A stretch of DNA of 60,259 bases. Origin: a virus. How positions within the stretch are numbered: the first letter of the stretch is position 1; every line of letters begins with the position of its first letter. The stretch covers positions 1-60,259 of IMG/VR virus record IMGVR_UViG_3300010316_001058; one strand, 5' to 3'. Below are positions 26,833 to 34,366 of this stretch, piece after piece. A program made the translations under genes and the position numbers. Under the pieces are notes generated by a model, which saw nothing but the letters and a program-made list of their open reading frames with translations, had not been told where the DNA came from and did not search any database.

Positions 26833-27072
26833 ATGTTCAGCGAGACTTATACTGTAAAGCAACTTCGGAATGCGTTGTTGGCGTTGAGCAACCGCAAGAC
26901 CAAGAGTGTCAAAAAGCGTATGGCATATGCTCGACTCAACAACATGCTGGATTGGCTAGGTTGGGAAGACCAAAAAGAAGTTACACTGAAGGATCTATAC
27001 GCCATTCCCAGCGTAGGCAAGAAGACTGTAGATACTGTCCTATGTGACTGGCGGCATGTATTAAGAGGTTGA
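26833..27072 (+). CDS. Basic early protein, 79 aa
   Basis: MFSETYTVKQLRNALLALSNRKTKSVKKRMAYARL, then LYAIPSVGKKTVDTVLCDW, a helix-hairpin-helix-like IPSVGKKT. HhH motifs bind DNA backbone non-specifically, so DNA binding is plausible. The tail runs into promoter 41. Confidence 0.75.
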   Translation: MFSETYTVKQLRNALLALSNRKTKSVKKRMAYARLNNMLDWLGWEDQKEVTLKDLYAIPSVGKKTVDTVLCDWRHVLRG

Positions 27073-27097
27073 CAATGGTATCATTCGATGCTATAAC
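27069..27097 (+). promoter_or_regulatory. Array promoter 41
   Basis: TTGACA-N17-TATAAC, beginning inside the last codons of the HhH gene. Weak dyad (GGTATCATTCGATGC). Confidence 0.85.
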
Positions 27098-27130
27098 TAG
27101 TGTATAGGCAAACAAACAAAGGACTTGAAT

Positions 27131-27391
27131 ATGAAACTCACAGTACAGAACTTGCAGCAGATGATGCAGTACCTCCGCAACGTTGCAGAGATTGATGCCA
27201 ACGATGTAGTCAGCAACGCTGCTTCAAGCCTTGCTTATCGTTTGGAAGCTGCTGGCCTTAGCTGCTTTGACATGAGCTTGGACTTCACTAAGTGGAGCAC
27301 AGCTGATCAAGCCATTGCCAAGTATGCTATCAGCAAGCGCAACACCTATGTGTTGCTGCCCGGCAACCGTCACGCAACACTCGCAGCATAA
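27131..27391 (+). CDS. Early protein, 86 aa
   Basis: MKLTVQNLQQMMQYLRNVAEIDANDVVS, helical, ending YVLLPGNRHATLAA. The upstream in-frame TTG is ignored because AAAGGACTTGAAT fits ATG 27131. First of four closely spaced genes after the last array promoter. Confidence 0.75.
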   Translation: MKLTVQNLQQMMQYLRNVAEIDANDVVSNAASSLAYRLEAAGLSCFDMSLDFTKWSTADQAIAKYAISKRNTYVLLPGNRHATLAA

Positions 27392-27401
27392 GGAACACAC
27401 T

Positions 27402-27611
27402 ATGACTAATAGAGTCTTTGAAGATGCTAACAGCTTTGAAGTATCAAGCAAGGGCTGTGATGTAGAAGTCTATGTGTTCAACACCACTGACCGCAGTGTG
27501 AACATACAATGCATCGAGGAAGCTGGCTGGGACAGTCAGCGCGTCACTATGAATATTACAGCTGAGGAAGCTACTAAGCTCAAGCAGTTCCTCATCGCAC
27601 AAGGATACTAA
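27402..27611 (+). CDS. Early protein, 69 aa
   Basis: MTNRVFEDANSFEVSSKGCDVEVYVFNTTDRSVNIQCIEE is beta-rich. The C-terminal helix ends EATKLKQFLIAQGY. It looks like a two-layer alpha/beta sandwich. AAGGAACACACT ribosome site. Confidence 0.75.
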   Translation: MTNRVFEDANSFEVSSKGCDVEVYVFNTTDRSVNIQCIEEAGWDSQRVTMNITAEEATKLKQFLIAQGY

Positions 27612-27612
27612 C

Positions 27613-27774
27613 ATGACAGAGCTAGAGTTCCTCCAGGGCTTCATTGACTGGGCACAGGCACAGGGCAAGCTAACGCACAAGGATATGACTGCGTACACTG
27701 CACAGCTACAGCAGCAGCAGCAGCTAGAACAAGCTCGCGCAGTAGTAGCTGAACAGTTCAAAGGACGGTTCTAA
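27613..27774 (+). CDS. Gln-rich helical early protein, 53 aa
   Basis: MTELEFLQGFIDWAQAQGKLTHKDM, then a poly-Gln run (LQQQQQLEQ) encoded by CAG repeats. The start follows the previous stop by 1 nt (TAACATG). Confidence 0.7.
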   Translation: MTELEFLQGFIDWAQAQGKLTHKDMTAYTAQLQQQQQLEQARAVVAEQFKGRF

Positions 27775-27860
27775 TGAACTCGTTGGGATGGTGGTGGCTT
27801 AGTGTGTTTGTAGCATGTATTTTGTTTTGGTATGTGTTTATCAAATTTATTTTCTTCTGA
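27774..27860 (+). CDS. Tiny membrane protein, 28 aa
   Basis: MNSLGWWWLSVFVACILFWYVFIKF, a single very aromatic TM helix. TAATG overlap with the gene before. Possible holin-like or anchoring peptide. Confidence 0.6.
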   Translation: MNSLGWWWLSVFVACILFWYVFIKFIFF

Positions 27861-27881
27861 GAAATAAAAAAAATATTTCTC
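27859..27881 (+). terminator. AT-rich hairpin after the array
   Basis: GAGAAATA and TATTTCTC with an A-rich loop, overlapping the TGA of the 28-aa gene, followed by a G-run. Lacks a U-tract on the plus strand. Confidence 0.45.
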
Positions 27882-27939
27882 GAGGGGGGTCGGGGCATAT
27901 ATTATATAATGATAACAACTACTTAGCTACAGCTAAGCC

Positions 27940-27976
27940 TCTCTTTCTTTCATCTTTCTTTCATCTTTCTTTCATG
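27940..27976 (+). repeat. Tandem TCTTTCTTTCA pyrimidine repeats
   Basis: Three consecutive copies of an 11-bp pyrimidine unit with core CTTTCATCTTT. The gene-free stretch 27861-28343 holds this, the third 29-bp element and promoter 28284. Confidence 0.8.
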
Positions 27977-28080
27977 CTTTTTAAAATCCATGGGTGCAAA
28001 ATCACCACCTCACTTCTGTAAGTACTTCTCTACATATTTTCGTAACAGAATTTTTTACACTCAAGGACCCATTTCGGGCA

Positions 28081-28109
28081 GAGAGTCTTTTGCGTAGCAA
28101 AGCGACCCC
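28081..28109 (+). repeat. 29-bp element, copy 3
   Basis: Identical to 8232-8260, 19.8 kb away. The two ends of the early block therefore share this hairpin. Confidence 0.9.
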
Positions 28110-28283
28110 ACTATACAAAACTTTGTCTTATAATAGATCTACAGTGTTAAATTTTTTGCGCAAAATTTTTTCTACACAGTACAGGGAAATTCTCAGCGAA
28201 GCACAAACAAGTACGAGCGTGTAAGCGAGTACTGAGTCTGTAAGACTCTCTTGACTTACTATACAGCTCTAGCATTTTTATTG

Positions 28284-28312
28284 TTGACACTACCTCTAAA
28301 CTCTGCTATACT
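28284..28312 (+). promoter_or_regulatory. Sigma70-type promoter, non-array
   Basis: TTGACA-N17-TATACT. No dyad and no AGGGCA leader. Drives the cluster 28344-29807. Confidence 0.8.
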
Positions 28313-28343
28313 GCAGACAACGTTAACTAGCACAGGCATTCAG

Positions 28344-28577
28344 ATGGGACTAACCAAACACTACACGTGGCACGTTCAGATACAAAGTACCTATCCTGGT
28401 AGTGTTATGCGCGTTGTTCACGAGTTCCGCGACAGTGGATTCATAGTAACAGAACTTCCCGGGCGCATCGACTGGAAGTACTCTTTAACACACAGTAATC
28501 CTGCCGCTATGACACTGCACTTACTAACAGTTGACAGCGTAAACTTTACTGTGTTACACGAGTTTGCTAATGTATAG
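28344..28577 (+). CDS. Hypothetical 77-aa protein
   Basis: Start ATG 28344 (MGLTKHYTWHVQIQS) lies about 26 nt after the predicted transcript start. Beta-rich (HVQIQSTYPGSVMRVVHEF, FTVLHEFANV). First of four co-directional genes with overlapping ends; no family recognised. Confidence 0.65.
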   Translation: MGLTKHYTWHVQIQSTYPGSVMRVVHEFRDSGFIVTELPGRIDWKYSLTHSNPAAMTLHLLTVDSVNFTVLHEFANV

Positions 28578-28791
28578 ATGGAAAATAAAAACATACTTCG
28601 GCATGGTGTCTACTAACATCCTAGCTAACAAACTACATGACGATAATTTTACTATTGATTCTTATAGTGTTGATGCTAGTGGCAAGTATATGTATGTTAA
28701 GGTTAGCCACGCCAGCCTTGGTGCTATAACTATAGCGAGATTAAAACACCATGAGATATTTAGCACTGTTGAAGTTGTTAATTTATTCTAG
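28570..28791 (+). CDS. MYRW-type small protein, copy 1
   Basis: MYRWKIKTYFGMVSTNILANKL. The start overlaps the preceding stop in ATGTATAG. The opening resembles those of 28800 and 29147, suggesting tandem paralogues. Confidence 0.65.
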   Translation: MYRWKIKTYFGMVSTNILANKLHDDNFTIDSYSVDASGKYMYVKVSHASLGAITIARLKHHEIFSTVEVVNLF

Positions 28792-28799
28792 GAAATAAA

Positions 28800-29063
28800 A
28801 TGTATAGATGGAAAATTTCTCCCAAGGACCCAGCTGACTTTGATCTAATGTCGGAGTTTGAAACACGTCGGCAGTGTGCTATTGAAACTATGAATCCAAG
28901 TCGAGGATACTTTATTGTTAGTCATACTAGTGAAGTTGCGATTACCAAAGCTGTGATGTTTGGCGGTGATAGATTTACTGTCGAACCCTTGCGGGATAGT
29001 TTTCGTGTACAGCGCAAAAGATACAGTCGCTGGCTGCGCAAGAAAAGTAAAGTGGGTAGATAA
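28800..29063 (+). CDS. MYRW-type small protein, copy 2
   Basis: MYRWKISPKDPADFDLMSEFETRRQ, with a basic end (FRVQRKRYSRWLRKKSKVGR). AGGAAATAAA precedes the start. It shares the first seven residues (MYRWKIx) with copy 1. Confidence 0.65.
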   Translation: MYRWKISPKDPADFDLMSEFETRRQCAIETMNPSRGYFIVSHTSEVAITKAVMFGGDRFTVEPLRDSFRVQRKRYSRWLRKKSKVGR

Positions 29064-29089
29064 CCGGATGCCAAAAATACCTTTTACCG

Positions 29090-29109
29090 CAAGCTGCTAC
29101 GCAGCTTTT
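29090..29109 (+). terminator. Short hairpin with T-run
   Basis: AAGCTGC-TAC-GCAGCTT followed by TTC. The stem is 7 bp. Between copy 2 and copy 3. Confidence 0.45.
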
Positions 29110-29146
29110 CGGGCTTCTTGTGCCGCTCTACGCCGCGGAGGTTCTG

Positions 29147-29461
29147 ATGCATAGATGGTACTATATCATACTAGATCATAATGAGTTCTATTGGGAAGCC
29201 AATCAGCAGATCCGCAAGTATCGCCAGCAACTGGTGGAAGATCTGTTGCTGTCAGGATGTGCAACCACAGTAGATCCTCAGCTTGAAACAGAAGGTGTTA
29301 TTGTAAAGTGCAGTGACAGTGTTTGGCTTGCTATCAATCTCAAGTACAGTGAACTAATGCGAGTAGTAAAAACACGCGAGTTAAACCTTGAAGAAGTTAT
29401 AGAATATCTCAAGACCAATCATTCGGTTACTAGAAAGGTCGTCAACCATGGCGCACTCTAA
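29147..29461 (+). CDS. MHRW-type small protein, copy 3
   Basis: MHRWYYIILDHNEFYWEANQQ, 104 aa, ending VVNHGAL. ATG 29147 preferred over 29120 since CGGAGGTTCTG lies before it. The opening fits copies 1 and 2. Confidence 0.65.
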   Translation: MHRWYYIILDHNEFYWEANQQIRKYRQQLVEDLLLSGCATTVDPQLETEGVIVKCSDSVWLAINLKYSELMRVVKTRELNLEEVIEYLKTNHSVTRKVVNHGAL

Positions 29462-29562
29462 AATCAGCCAATGGCGCAAACTACTGTTTACTAATACAGA
29501 GCGCGGCCTTTGACGATGAGTTTAATCAGGATATGATATCCCGTATGTTTGCTGAACAATGA
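29448..29562 (+). pseudogene. Frameshifted small gene
   Basis: MAHSKISQWRKLLFTNTE stops at 29514, while the other frame reads AAFDDEFNQDMISRMFAEQ to the TGA at 29560. A one-base change would fuse them. Probably decayed; overlaps both neighbours. Confidence 0.4.
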
Positions 29563-29807
29563 CCAACTGTTGGCACAAATGGGAAACCAACGACCTTTCA
29601 CTCTTTGTTGATGTCGAAACGTTTTTAGAATACCACGGTCATTCCTGCGGAATCTATAACTGTCCAGCAGCTATTGGTCTAGTTCTAAGAATGGAAGCCA
29701 GGCTAGCAACTTATGCACAACTACACAACCTAGCTTTTGTGCCTGTTGAGATTGATGACGAGCACGCCGCTGAATTACTAGTGCGCTGTGCTGTGGATAA
29801 TGTCTAA
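29559..29807 (+). CDS. Hypothetical 82-aa protein
   Basis: MTNCWHKWETNDLSLFVDVETFLEYHGHSC, with IYNCPAAIGLVLRM. Several Cys and His could bind metal. Last plus-strand gene before the convergent gp41. ATGA overlap with the preceding fragment. Confidence 0.65.
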   Translation: MTNCWHKWETNDLSLFVDVETFLEYHGHSCGIYNCPAAIGLVLRMEARLATYAQLHNLAFVPVEIDDEHAAELLVRCAVDNV

Positions 29808-29824
29808 AACACCATCTTTTCACT

Positions 29825-29880
29825 AACCACCACGACAGGCGCCTAACGACCTGGCGACAGGCGCCTGTCGCCATGGTTGT
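29825..29880. repeat. Compound inverted repeat, right copy
   Basis: Left flank AACCACCACGACAGGC as at 8589, then CCTAACGACCTGGCGACAGG, the exact reverse complement of the segment at the left copy. A perfect 20-bp palindrome, GGCGACAGGC/GCCTGTCGCC, lies at 29853-29872. Confidence 0.75.
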
Positions 29881-29887
29881 GTCAAAA

Positions 29888-29939
29888 CTCGATTAACACA
29901 TGCCTACAGTACTAGTGGTGCGGTCGCATGTTAATCGAG
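29888..29939. terminator. Inverted repeat between convergent genes
   Basis: CTCGATTAACA (29888-29898) and TGTTAATCGAG (29929-29939) are 11-bp arms around a 30-nt loop, in the 140-bp gap between convergent transcripts. A bidirectional terminator is likely; no T-run. Confidence 0.6.
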
Positions 29940-29947
29940 CTTAACTC

Positions 29948-31402
29948 TTATGATTTTAATGTGTTAAGGAAACTTCTCAGCTTGGTTGAATCAGCTTGTG
30001 CTTGAACTTTTCCAATGGGCTTTCCTGTTACAGGATCCATCTCAATCTCAGGAGTAGTGTCAGTCCAGTCTGTCTTGGTCTGACTTTGTCTCTTGATGTT
30101 AGCTACAATGCTACTGCCCGATGTAGTGCCTGATGATGAACCTTCATCATCCATATCGTCTTCGTCTATGTCAAAGATGCGCAATGTGTCTATGTCAAAG
30201 CCCAGATCAATCTTTGAGTTCACTCCGCTCGAACTACGTGTCTTCATTAGCTGTAATTGATAGCGTCCGCGTTCGCGCATTGCTCGACTTGTAAAGATGC
30301 CAAACAGGTTATCCGCTGTGTTGATCTTTGAGATACCGCCCGAGATGTGAGAGTGGTCGAATTCAATTTCTTCAACTGCTCCTCTGTTAAGCTGCGACGC
30401 TGTAACAAAGATTGTGTTCAGTTCCATAGCAAGGTTGCGCAGTTCTTCACTTACGTACTTGTCTTTGATGAACAAGTTCTCTGCTGAAATCTTTGCACCG
30501 TTTGGATGTAGTAGATCCAAATAGTCAACTAGGATAACATCAATCTTGCGCCCTGTTTTGATTTCGTATTCTTTGATATAGCTGCGAATGTCGTTGGGCG
30601 TTTTGCCAGATGGCATGTACTTAACTTGGAACGCACCGGACTTCTTGCCTATCATTGTAACTTTCATTTCAACATCATCAATGTTCTTAAAGATGTCTCT
30701 AGTGCTAATGCCAGTTAGCATTGAGTCAACACGCATACTCACTAGTGCTTCACTAAGTTCTAGTGTGATGTATAAAACGTTCAGTCCTGCTAGTGCCCAG
30801 TTCACTCCTAGGTTGGCCATGAACAAACTCTTACCAGAACCCGATCCGCCTGCAAAGATATTAAGCTCGCCTCTGTTGAAGCCTCCAAACAGTTTATGAT
30901 CTAGTGCTGCCCAGCCTGTAGATATTTGTCCGTTGCTTTCTTTAATGCTTTCCAAACGCGACCGCGGATTCTCAAAGTAGTTAGTACCAAGGTCTTTTTG
31001 TAAACCAATCTGTACAGCTTTCTTAACCAAGTCTTCAACAGGACCGTACTCTCCCTTTTCAAGTAGGTCTGCTGATTGTAAGATTGCACGTTCGAGTGCC
31101 TTGTGACGTGAGAACGTTTCGAAGTCTGTGAGCAGCCAATCGAAATGCTCTTCTCTCAGACCATCGCCCGGATCCTTTAGGTCAGAATGTGTGCTAGCAT
31201 TAACCATATCAAACGTCGGCATTGCGTTGTGCTCTGCTACGTAATCACTAACAAACTCGGCTGCATTGGCTAGTCGCCTGTCAAAGTTCTCTGGGTCAAA
31301 GATGTTCTGGCAGCGAATAAATGTCTGCGCATCTCTAAGCATCATTTCTAGATATACTTTTTGTATATCGAAACCGTATTCTGTATTTTGCTTTGTTTTC
31401 AT
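29948..31402 (-). CDS. 41: Replicative DNA helicase, T4 gp41-like
   Basis: 484 residues, close to T4 gp41. N-terminal helical domain (1-150), then a RecA-type core with Walker A FAGGSGSGKSLFM (about residue 187), Walker B DVILVDYLDLLHP (about 285), and the DnaB-type ASQLNR and GGISKINTADNLFGI motifs. It forms a hexamer moving 5' to 3' on the lagging strand with the gp61 primase. Its promoter is spaced so that transcription should begin at the ATG (leaderless). It lies just upstream, in transcription order, of the boundary hairpins. Confidence 0.95.
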   Translation of the reverse strand: MKTKQNTEYGFDIQKVYLEMMLRDAQTFIRCQNIFDPENFDRRLANAAEFVSDYVAEHNAMPTFDMVNASTHSDLKDPGDGLREEHFDWLLTDFETFSRHKALERAILQSADLLEKGEYGPVEDLVKKAVQIGLQKDLGTNYFENPRSRLESIKESNGQISTGWAALDHKLFGGFNRGELNIFAGGSGSGKSLFMANLGVNWALAGLNVLYITLELSEALVSMRVDSMLTGISTRDIFKNIDDVEMKVTMIGKKSGAFQVKYMPSGKTPNDIRSYIKEYEIKTGRKIDVILVDYLDLLHPNGAKISAENLFIKDKYVSEELRNLAMELNTIFVTASQLNRGAVEEIEFDHSHISGGISKINTADNLFGIFTSRAMRERGRYQLQLMKTRSSSGVNSKIDLGFDIDTLRIFDIDEDDMDDEGSSSGTTSGSSIVANIKRQSQTKTDWTDTTPEIEMDPVTGKPIGKVQAQADSTKLRSFLNTLKS

Positions 31403-31408
31403 ATACTT

Positions 31409-31437
31409 AGTATACCTTCTTTAATCAGTCTTGTCAA
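31409..31437 (-). promoter_or_regulatory. Sigma70-type promoter, leaderless gp41
   Basis: On the minus strand TTGACA (31437-31432), 17 nt, TATACT (31414-31409), six nt, then ATG 31402. The expected +1 is the A of the start codon. Confidence 0.8.
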
Positions 31438-32134
31438 TATTATATTTGGTCTTAATAAACGGAAGAATCACTTGCTCTGTAAAATCTACATATTGCCCTT
31501 CTCCGGGATGCCAGCCATCGCTACAAAACGGGTGTGTGCTATTGTCCCTGCACCATTCATGGCATCCTTCAACTGGCAAGAAATGATTCCAATCAATTAG
31601 TTTATATAGATAATCAACGTCAGGAGTATCTCGATAACTAAATGTTTCGGCAGTAAAGTTACTCATAAAAAATTTAATCTTATTAGCTTTCAGAAATGAC
31701 TGTAAATAGATAATGTTGTGCAGCGTATCTATCTGTGCGCCAATGTTGTCGTGGCGTCTATAGAAGTCTCGAGAATATACATTGGTCCAATGGACGTTGT
31801 GAATTAGCCAACCACCTTGACTGTTTTTAGGAAACGTTACAGGATTATGTTGCCAGCCATCTATATTCTTTTTTTGATAGGCTTGATGAATTACTTTATT
31901 AGTGGTAAACTGTTCGCCTCGATTGACTCCGCTCCACATAACTCCAACTAGTGTATTTTTGTAACTCTTTAATTCTGTCAATGCGTGTATAACACGTTTA
32001 GCTATTAGCCCATTTCCTTGACACGACAACCCGACATTTGTTAAGTCGGCACCTAACATTTCACTTAGTGGCAATGGCCATGCACGTATTGATTCAGTTT
32101 CTGTGAAGCTACACCCGCCCGTAATTAGTTTCAT
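31421..32134 (-). CDS. SGNH/GDSL-like hydrolase
   Basis: 237 residues. GGCSFTE at residues 6-12 is the block-I nucleophile motif (Ser after GC). GLSCQGNG (residues about 34-41) fits block II with Gly, and the C-terminal SDGWHPGEGQYVDF contains the DxxH catalytic pair. Such proteins are esterases or acyltransferases acting on sugars and are common in marine T4-like phages beside the carbamoyltransferase. Starts by overlap of 4 nt (ATGA) with that gene, so they form one operon and probably act on the same substrate. Confidence 0.8.
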   Translation of the reverse strand: MKLITGGCSFTETESIRAWPLPLSEMLGADLTNVGLSCQGNGLIAKRVIHALTELKSYKNTLVGVMWSGVNRGEQFTTNKVIHQAYQKKNIDGWQHNPVTFPKNSQGGWLIHNVHWTNVYSRDFYRRHDNIGAQIDTLHNIIYLQSFLKANKIKFFMSNFTAETFSYRDTPDVDYLYKLIDWNHFLPVEGCHEWCRDNSTHPFCSDGWHPGEGQYVDFTEQVILPFIKTKYNIDKTD

Positions 32135-33600
32135 GTAAACACCTTTACCTTATATTTCTTTTCAAAGTTTGCAGCGTCATGTGCATTATTAACAATCGGC
32201 ATACCTTTGATATTAAGACTAGTGTTGAGCAGCATTGGGCAACCTGTTAGTTTGTACCATTGTTCAAGCAAAGATCTAAAACCTGATTTACTTGATTTTG
32301 CAACTGTTTGAACTCTGCTAGTTCCGTCTCCGTGGACAATTGCCGGATACTGATCAGGATATCTGCAACGTGATGTGTACTGCATATATGGCCCGACGGG
32401 ACCTTCAAAGTAGTCTGCTGCGTGTTCTTCAAGTATAGCTGGGGCAAATGGTCTGAACTGTTGACGTTTTTTGATTTCATTAACTGTATGCTTAATATTA
32501 CTACCACGAGGATCAGCAAGCAAACTGCGATTGCCCAAGGCTCTGGGGCCGAATTCTGCTCTTCCATTAGCTACTCCTACAATACTGTTTGTACTTAGTT
32601 CCTGTAAAAGACTATCTATGGGATAAGGACGATCGATGTTATATCCTAAATAAACGTGTGGCATTTCTATGTGCTGTTGCTTATGTGCAAGTACACACCC
32701 TATAGCCGATCCTGCGTCACCTGGGTTAGGCATGATCCAAACATTGTTAAAATATTTGCGAGCAATGTGATTAGCTGAACAGTTTAGAGCACACCCACCT
32801 GCTATTACTAGATTAGGTATATCGTACTGTGACACATATTGTATTAAGTATTCAAAGATGTCTTCGTACACTTTTTGTGTAGCAGCAGCAATGTCAAATA
32901 GATCTTGTTCTGTAGTAAGATCCGGCCTCCAGTCTAAACAGCCACGATGAAGGTTTCTTTTAAACTTTATTTGAGGACTATTCATATCAGGCCAACGATC
33001 GATAAAGTCGCGTACTATGTCCCTATAAAGACGATTAGGATCGCCGTATGCTGCCATGCCCATAAGAATATATTCGTCTTCTTGTGGGTTTAGTCCAACC
33101 CTTTGGGTAAGTGCGGAATACCAGAGCCCCACTGAGTGTGGGTATCTTTGTGAATAGATTCTGTTAAGTTCTTGTCCTTTACCATGCCAGATAGTGAGTG
33201 TGTCAAACTCTCCAATACTGTCGATACAGACAACGCAGGCTTCGTCAAAAGCACTAGTATAATACCCGGCAGCAGCATGGGAAAGATGATGATCAGTATA
33301 CTGAATAGGAGCATTAATTTTGTAATTAGCCAAATAATTTCGAACATTATTCTCCCTAAAGTTAATCCCTTGCCCTGCTCTAAATTGTCTAAGAGTCTTG
33401 ACAAGGGGTCTTTCGTACCAAATAATTTCATCTGGCTCTCCCCATTGTTTTGCATAATCTATCAGTTGTATATTCAGGTGTGCATCGTTTTTTATACCAC
33501 TAAATCGTTCACTATGACTAGCAAATTTTATTTCAGTAACATCTTCATCAAAGACTGCCAAGGCAGCGTCGTGGCTGTTTGCACTAATTCCCCAGATCAT
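32131..33600 (-). CDS. Carbamoyltransferase (NodU/CmcH/TobZ family)
   Basis: 489 residues. Begins MIWGISANSHDAALAVFDED (ATPase-like Kae1 domain). H-motif TDHHLSHAAAGYYTS (metal-binding His, about 100-110), IAGGCALNCSANHI (about 268-280) and the YrdC-like C-terminus with NGRAEFGPRALGNRSLLADPR and the RPFAPAIL strand. The family makes O-carbamoyl groups on sugars or antibiotics from carbamoyl phosphate and ATP. Present in many marine T4-like phages. Its substrate here may be a phage glycan or modified DNA base. The start overlaps the GIY-YIG gene end by 4 nt. Confidence 0.9.
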   Translation of the reverse strand: MIWGISANSHDAALAVFDEDVTEIKFASHSERFSGIKNDAHLNIQLIDYAKQWGEPDEIIWYERPLVKTLRQFRAGQGINFRENNVRNYLANYKINAPIQYTDHHLSHAAAGYYTSAFDEACVVCIDSIGEFDTLTIWHGKGQELNRIYSQRYPHSVGLWYSALTQRVGLNPQEDEYILMGMAAYGDPNRLYRDIVRDFIDRWPDMNSPQIKFKRNLHRGCLDWRPDLTTEQDLFDIAAATQKVYEDIFEYLIQYVSQYDIPNLVIAGGCALNCSANHIARKYFNNVWIMPNPGDAGSAIGCVLAHKQQHIEMPHVYLGYNIDRPYPIDSLLQELSTNSIVGVANGRAEFGPRALGNRSLLADPRGSNIKHTVNEIKKRQQFRPFAPAILEEHAADYFEGPVGPYMQYTSRCRYPDQYPAIVHGDGTSRVQTVAKSSKSGFRSLLEQWYKLTGCPMLLNTSLNIKGMPIVNNAHDAANFEKKYKVKVFT

Positions 33601-34220
33601 TTAAGTTTGTATCCTAATTTATAACCGCTGGGTGCTGTACCAAGTAAACACCTAATACGGTCTGTTCCGTTATTATAGAATCGCTTACCTTTCATTTTAT
33701 CGCTTATCTCTTTGCGCTTGTCATCAGAATGTTTTTTCCCATACATAGGATTGTTTTCTCCTGATTGTGCAGCCGACATCCTTGATTTTTGTTCATTAGA
33801 TCTTTTTAAACCAGTTCTAGATTCTGACATCTTTCTTTTTGTTTCGTCGGAATGTGGTTGTCTTTTTCTTCTTGCCATAATTAAATTCTCTATGTGTTGC
33901 TTAGTAAACCCGTTTCCTCTAGTATAATGATTTTCGCCCGAACTGAATCCTTTGCCGCCCGGTTGCTTGTTATGACAATTTTTATCAGTTATCCACAAAT
34001 CCCCGACGTAAAGTTCTTCAGCACAGTGGCATTCTTCTTCTGTATCAAATTCTGCTAACGTAATGCGTTCAAAATTTTCAACTCCGTATTTTGCGATAGC
34101 ATTTTTAACTACTTCACTACTTCCAAAATAACCATCAAAGTCTTCAGTTAGCATTTTGTGCTTACCGATATAATATTTGTTATTTGTTTTATTCACTGTT
34201 TTATATACTATGTATTTCAT
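33597..34220 (-). CDS. GIY-YIG homing endonuclease
   Basis: About 207 residues from ATG 34220 (upstream in-frame codons rejected since MKYIVYKTVNKTNNKYYIGKH is the catalytic GIY-YIG). The catalytic Tyr pair, an Arg and EELY (metal Glu) follow. Then come NUMOD3-type repeats SGENHYTRGNGFT, HSDETKRKMSESR and HSDDKRKEISDKM, and the short end YKLGYKLK. Inserted between the 36-aa gene and carbamoyltransferase. A direct repeat CCGTTTATTTA in 34.23-34.28 kb marks the site. Confidence 0.9.
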   Translation of the reverse strand: MKYIVYKTVNKTNNKYYIGKHKMLTEDFDGYFGSSEVVKNAIAKYGVENFERITLAEFDTEEECHCAEELYVGDLWITDKNCHNKQPGGKGFSSGENHYTRGNGFTKQHIENLIMARRKRQPHSDETKRKMSESRTGLKRSNEQKSRMSAAQSGENNPMYGKKHSDDKRKEISDKMKGKRFYNNGTDRIRCLLGTAPSGYKLGYKLK

Positions 34221-34255
34221 AGTTATATTTAGCATTAAATAAACGGAGCCTTCTG

Positions 34256-34366
34256 TTAACGATAAATAAACGGATCTTTCTTCCGCAACTCCTTCATCTT
34301 CTTGCGGAAGGCAATTTCTTCTTTAAGTCTTGTGTAAGGCCACATTAACCATTTTAGTAAAACCAT
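34256..34366 (-). CDS. Small basic conserved protein, 36 aa
   Basis: MVLLKWLMWPYTRLKEEIAF and KKMKELRKKDPFIYR. This tiny gene recurs next to the primase in marine T4-like phages. It overlaps the primase end by 13 nt. Amphipathic, basic; role unknown. Easily missed because of its length. Confidence 0.75.
   Translation of the reverse strand: MVLLKWLMWPYTRLKEEIAFRKKMKELRKKDPFIYR

Noticed and set aside
29948-31402. Possible RadA/DnaB host gene instead of gp41
   Set aside because: Order with gp61, UvsW and UvsX and the length favour the T4 type.
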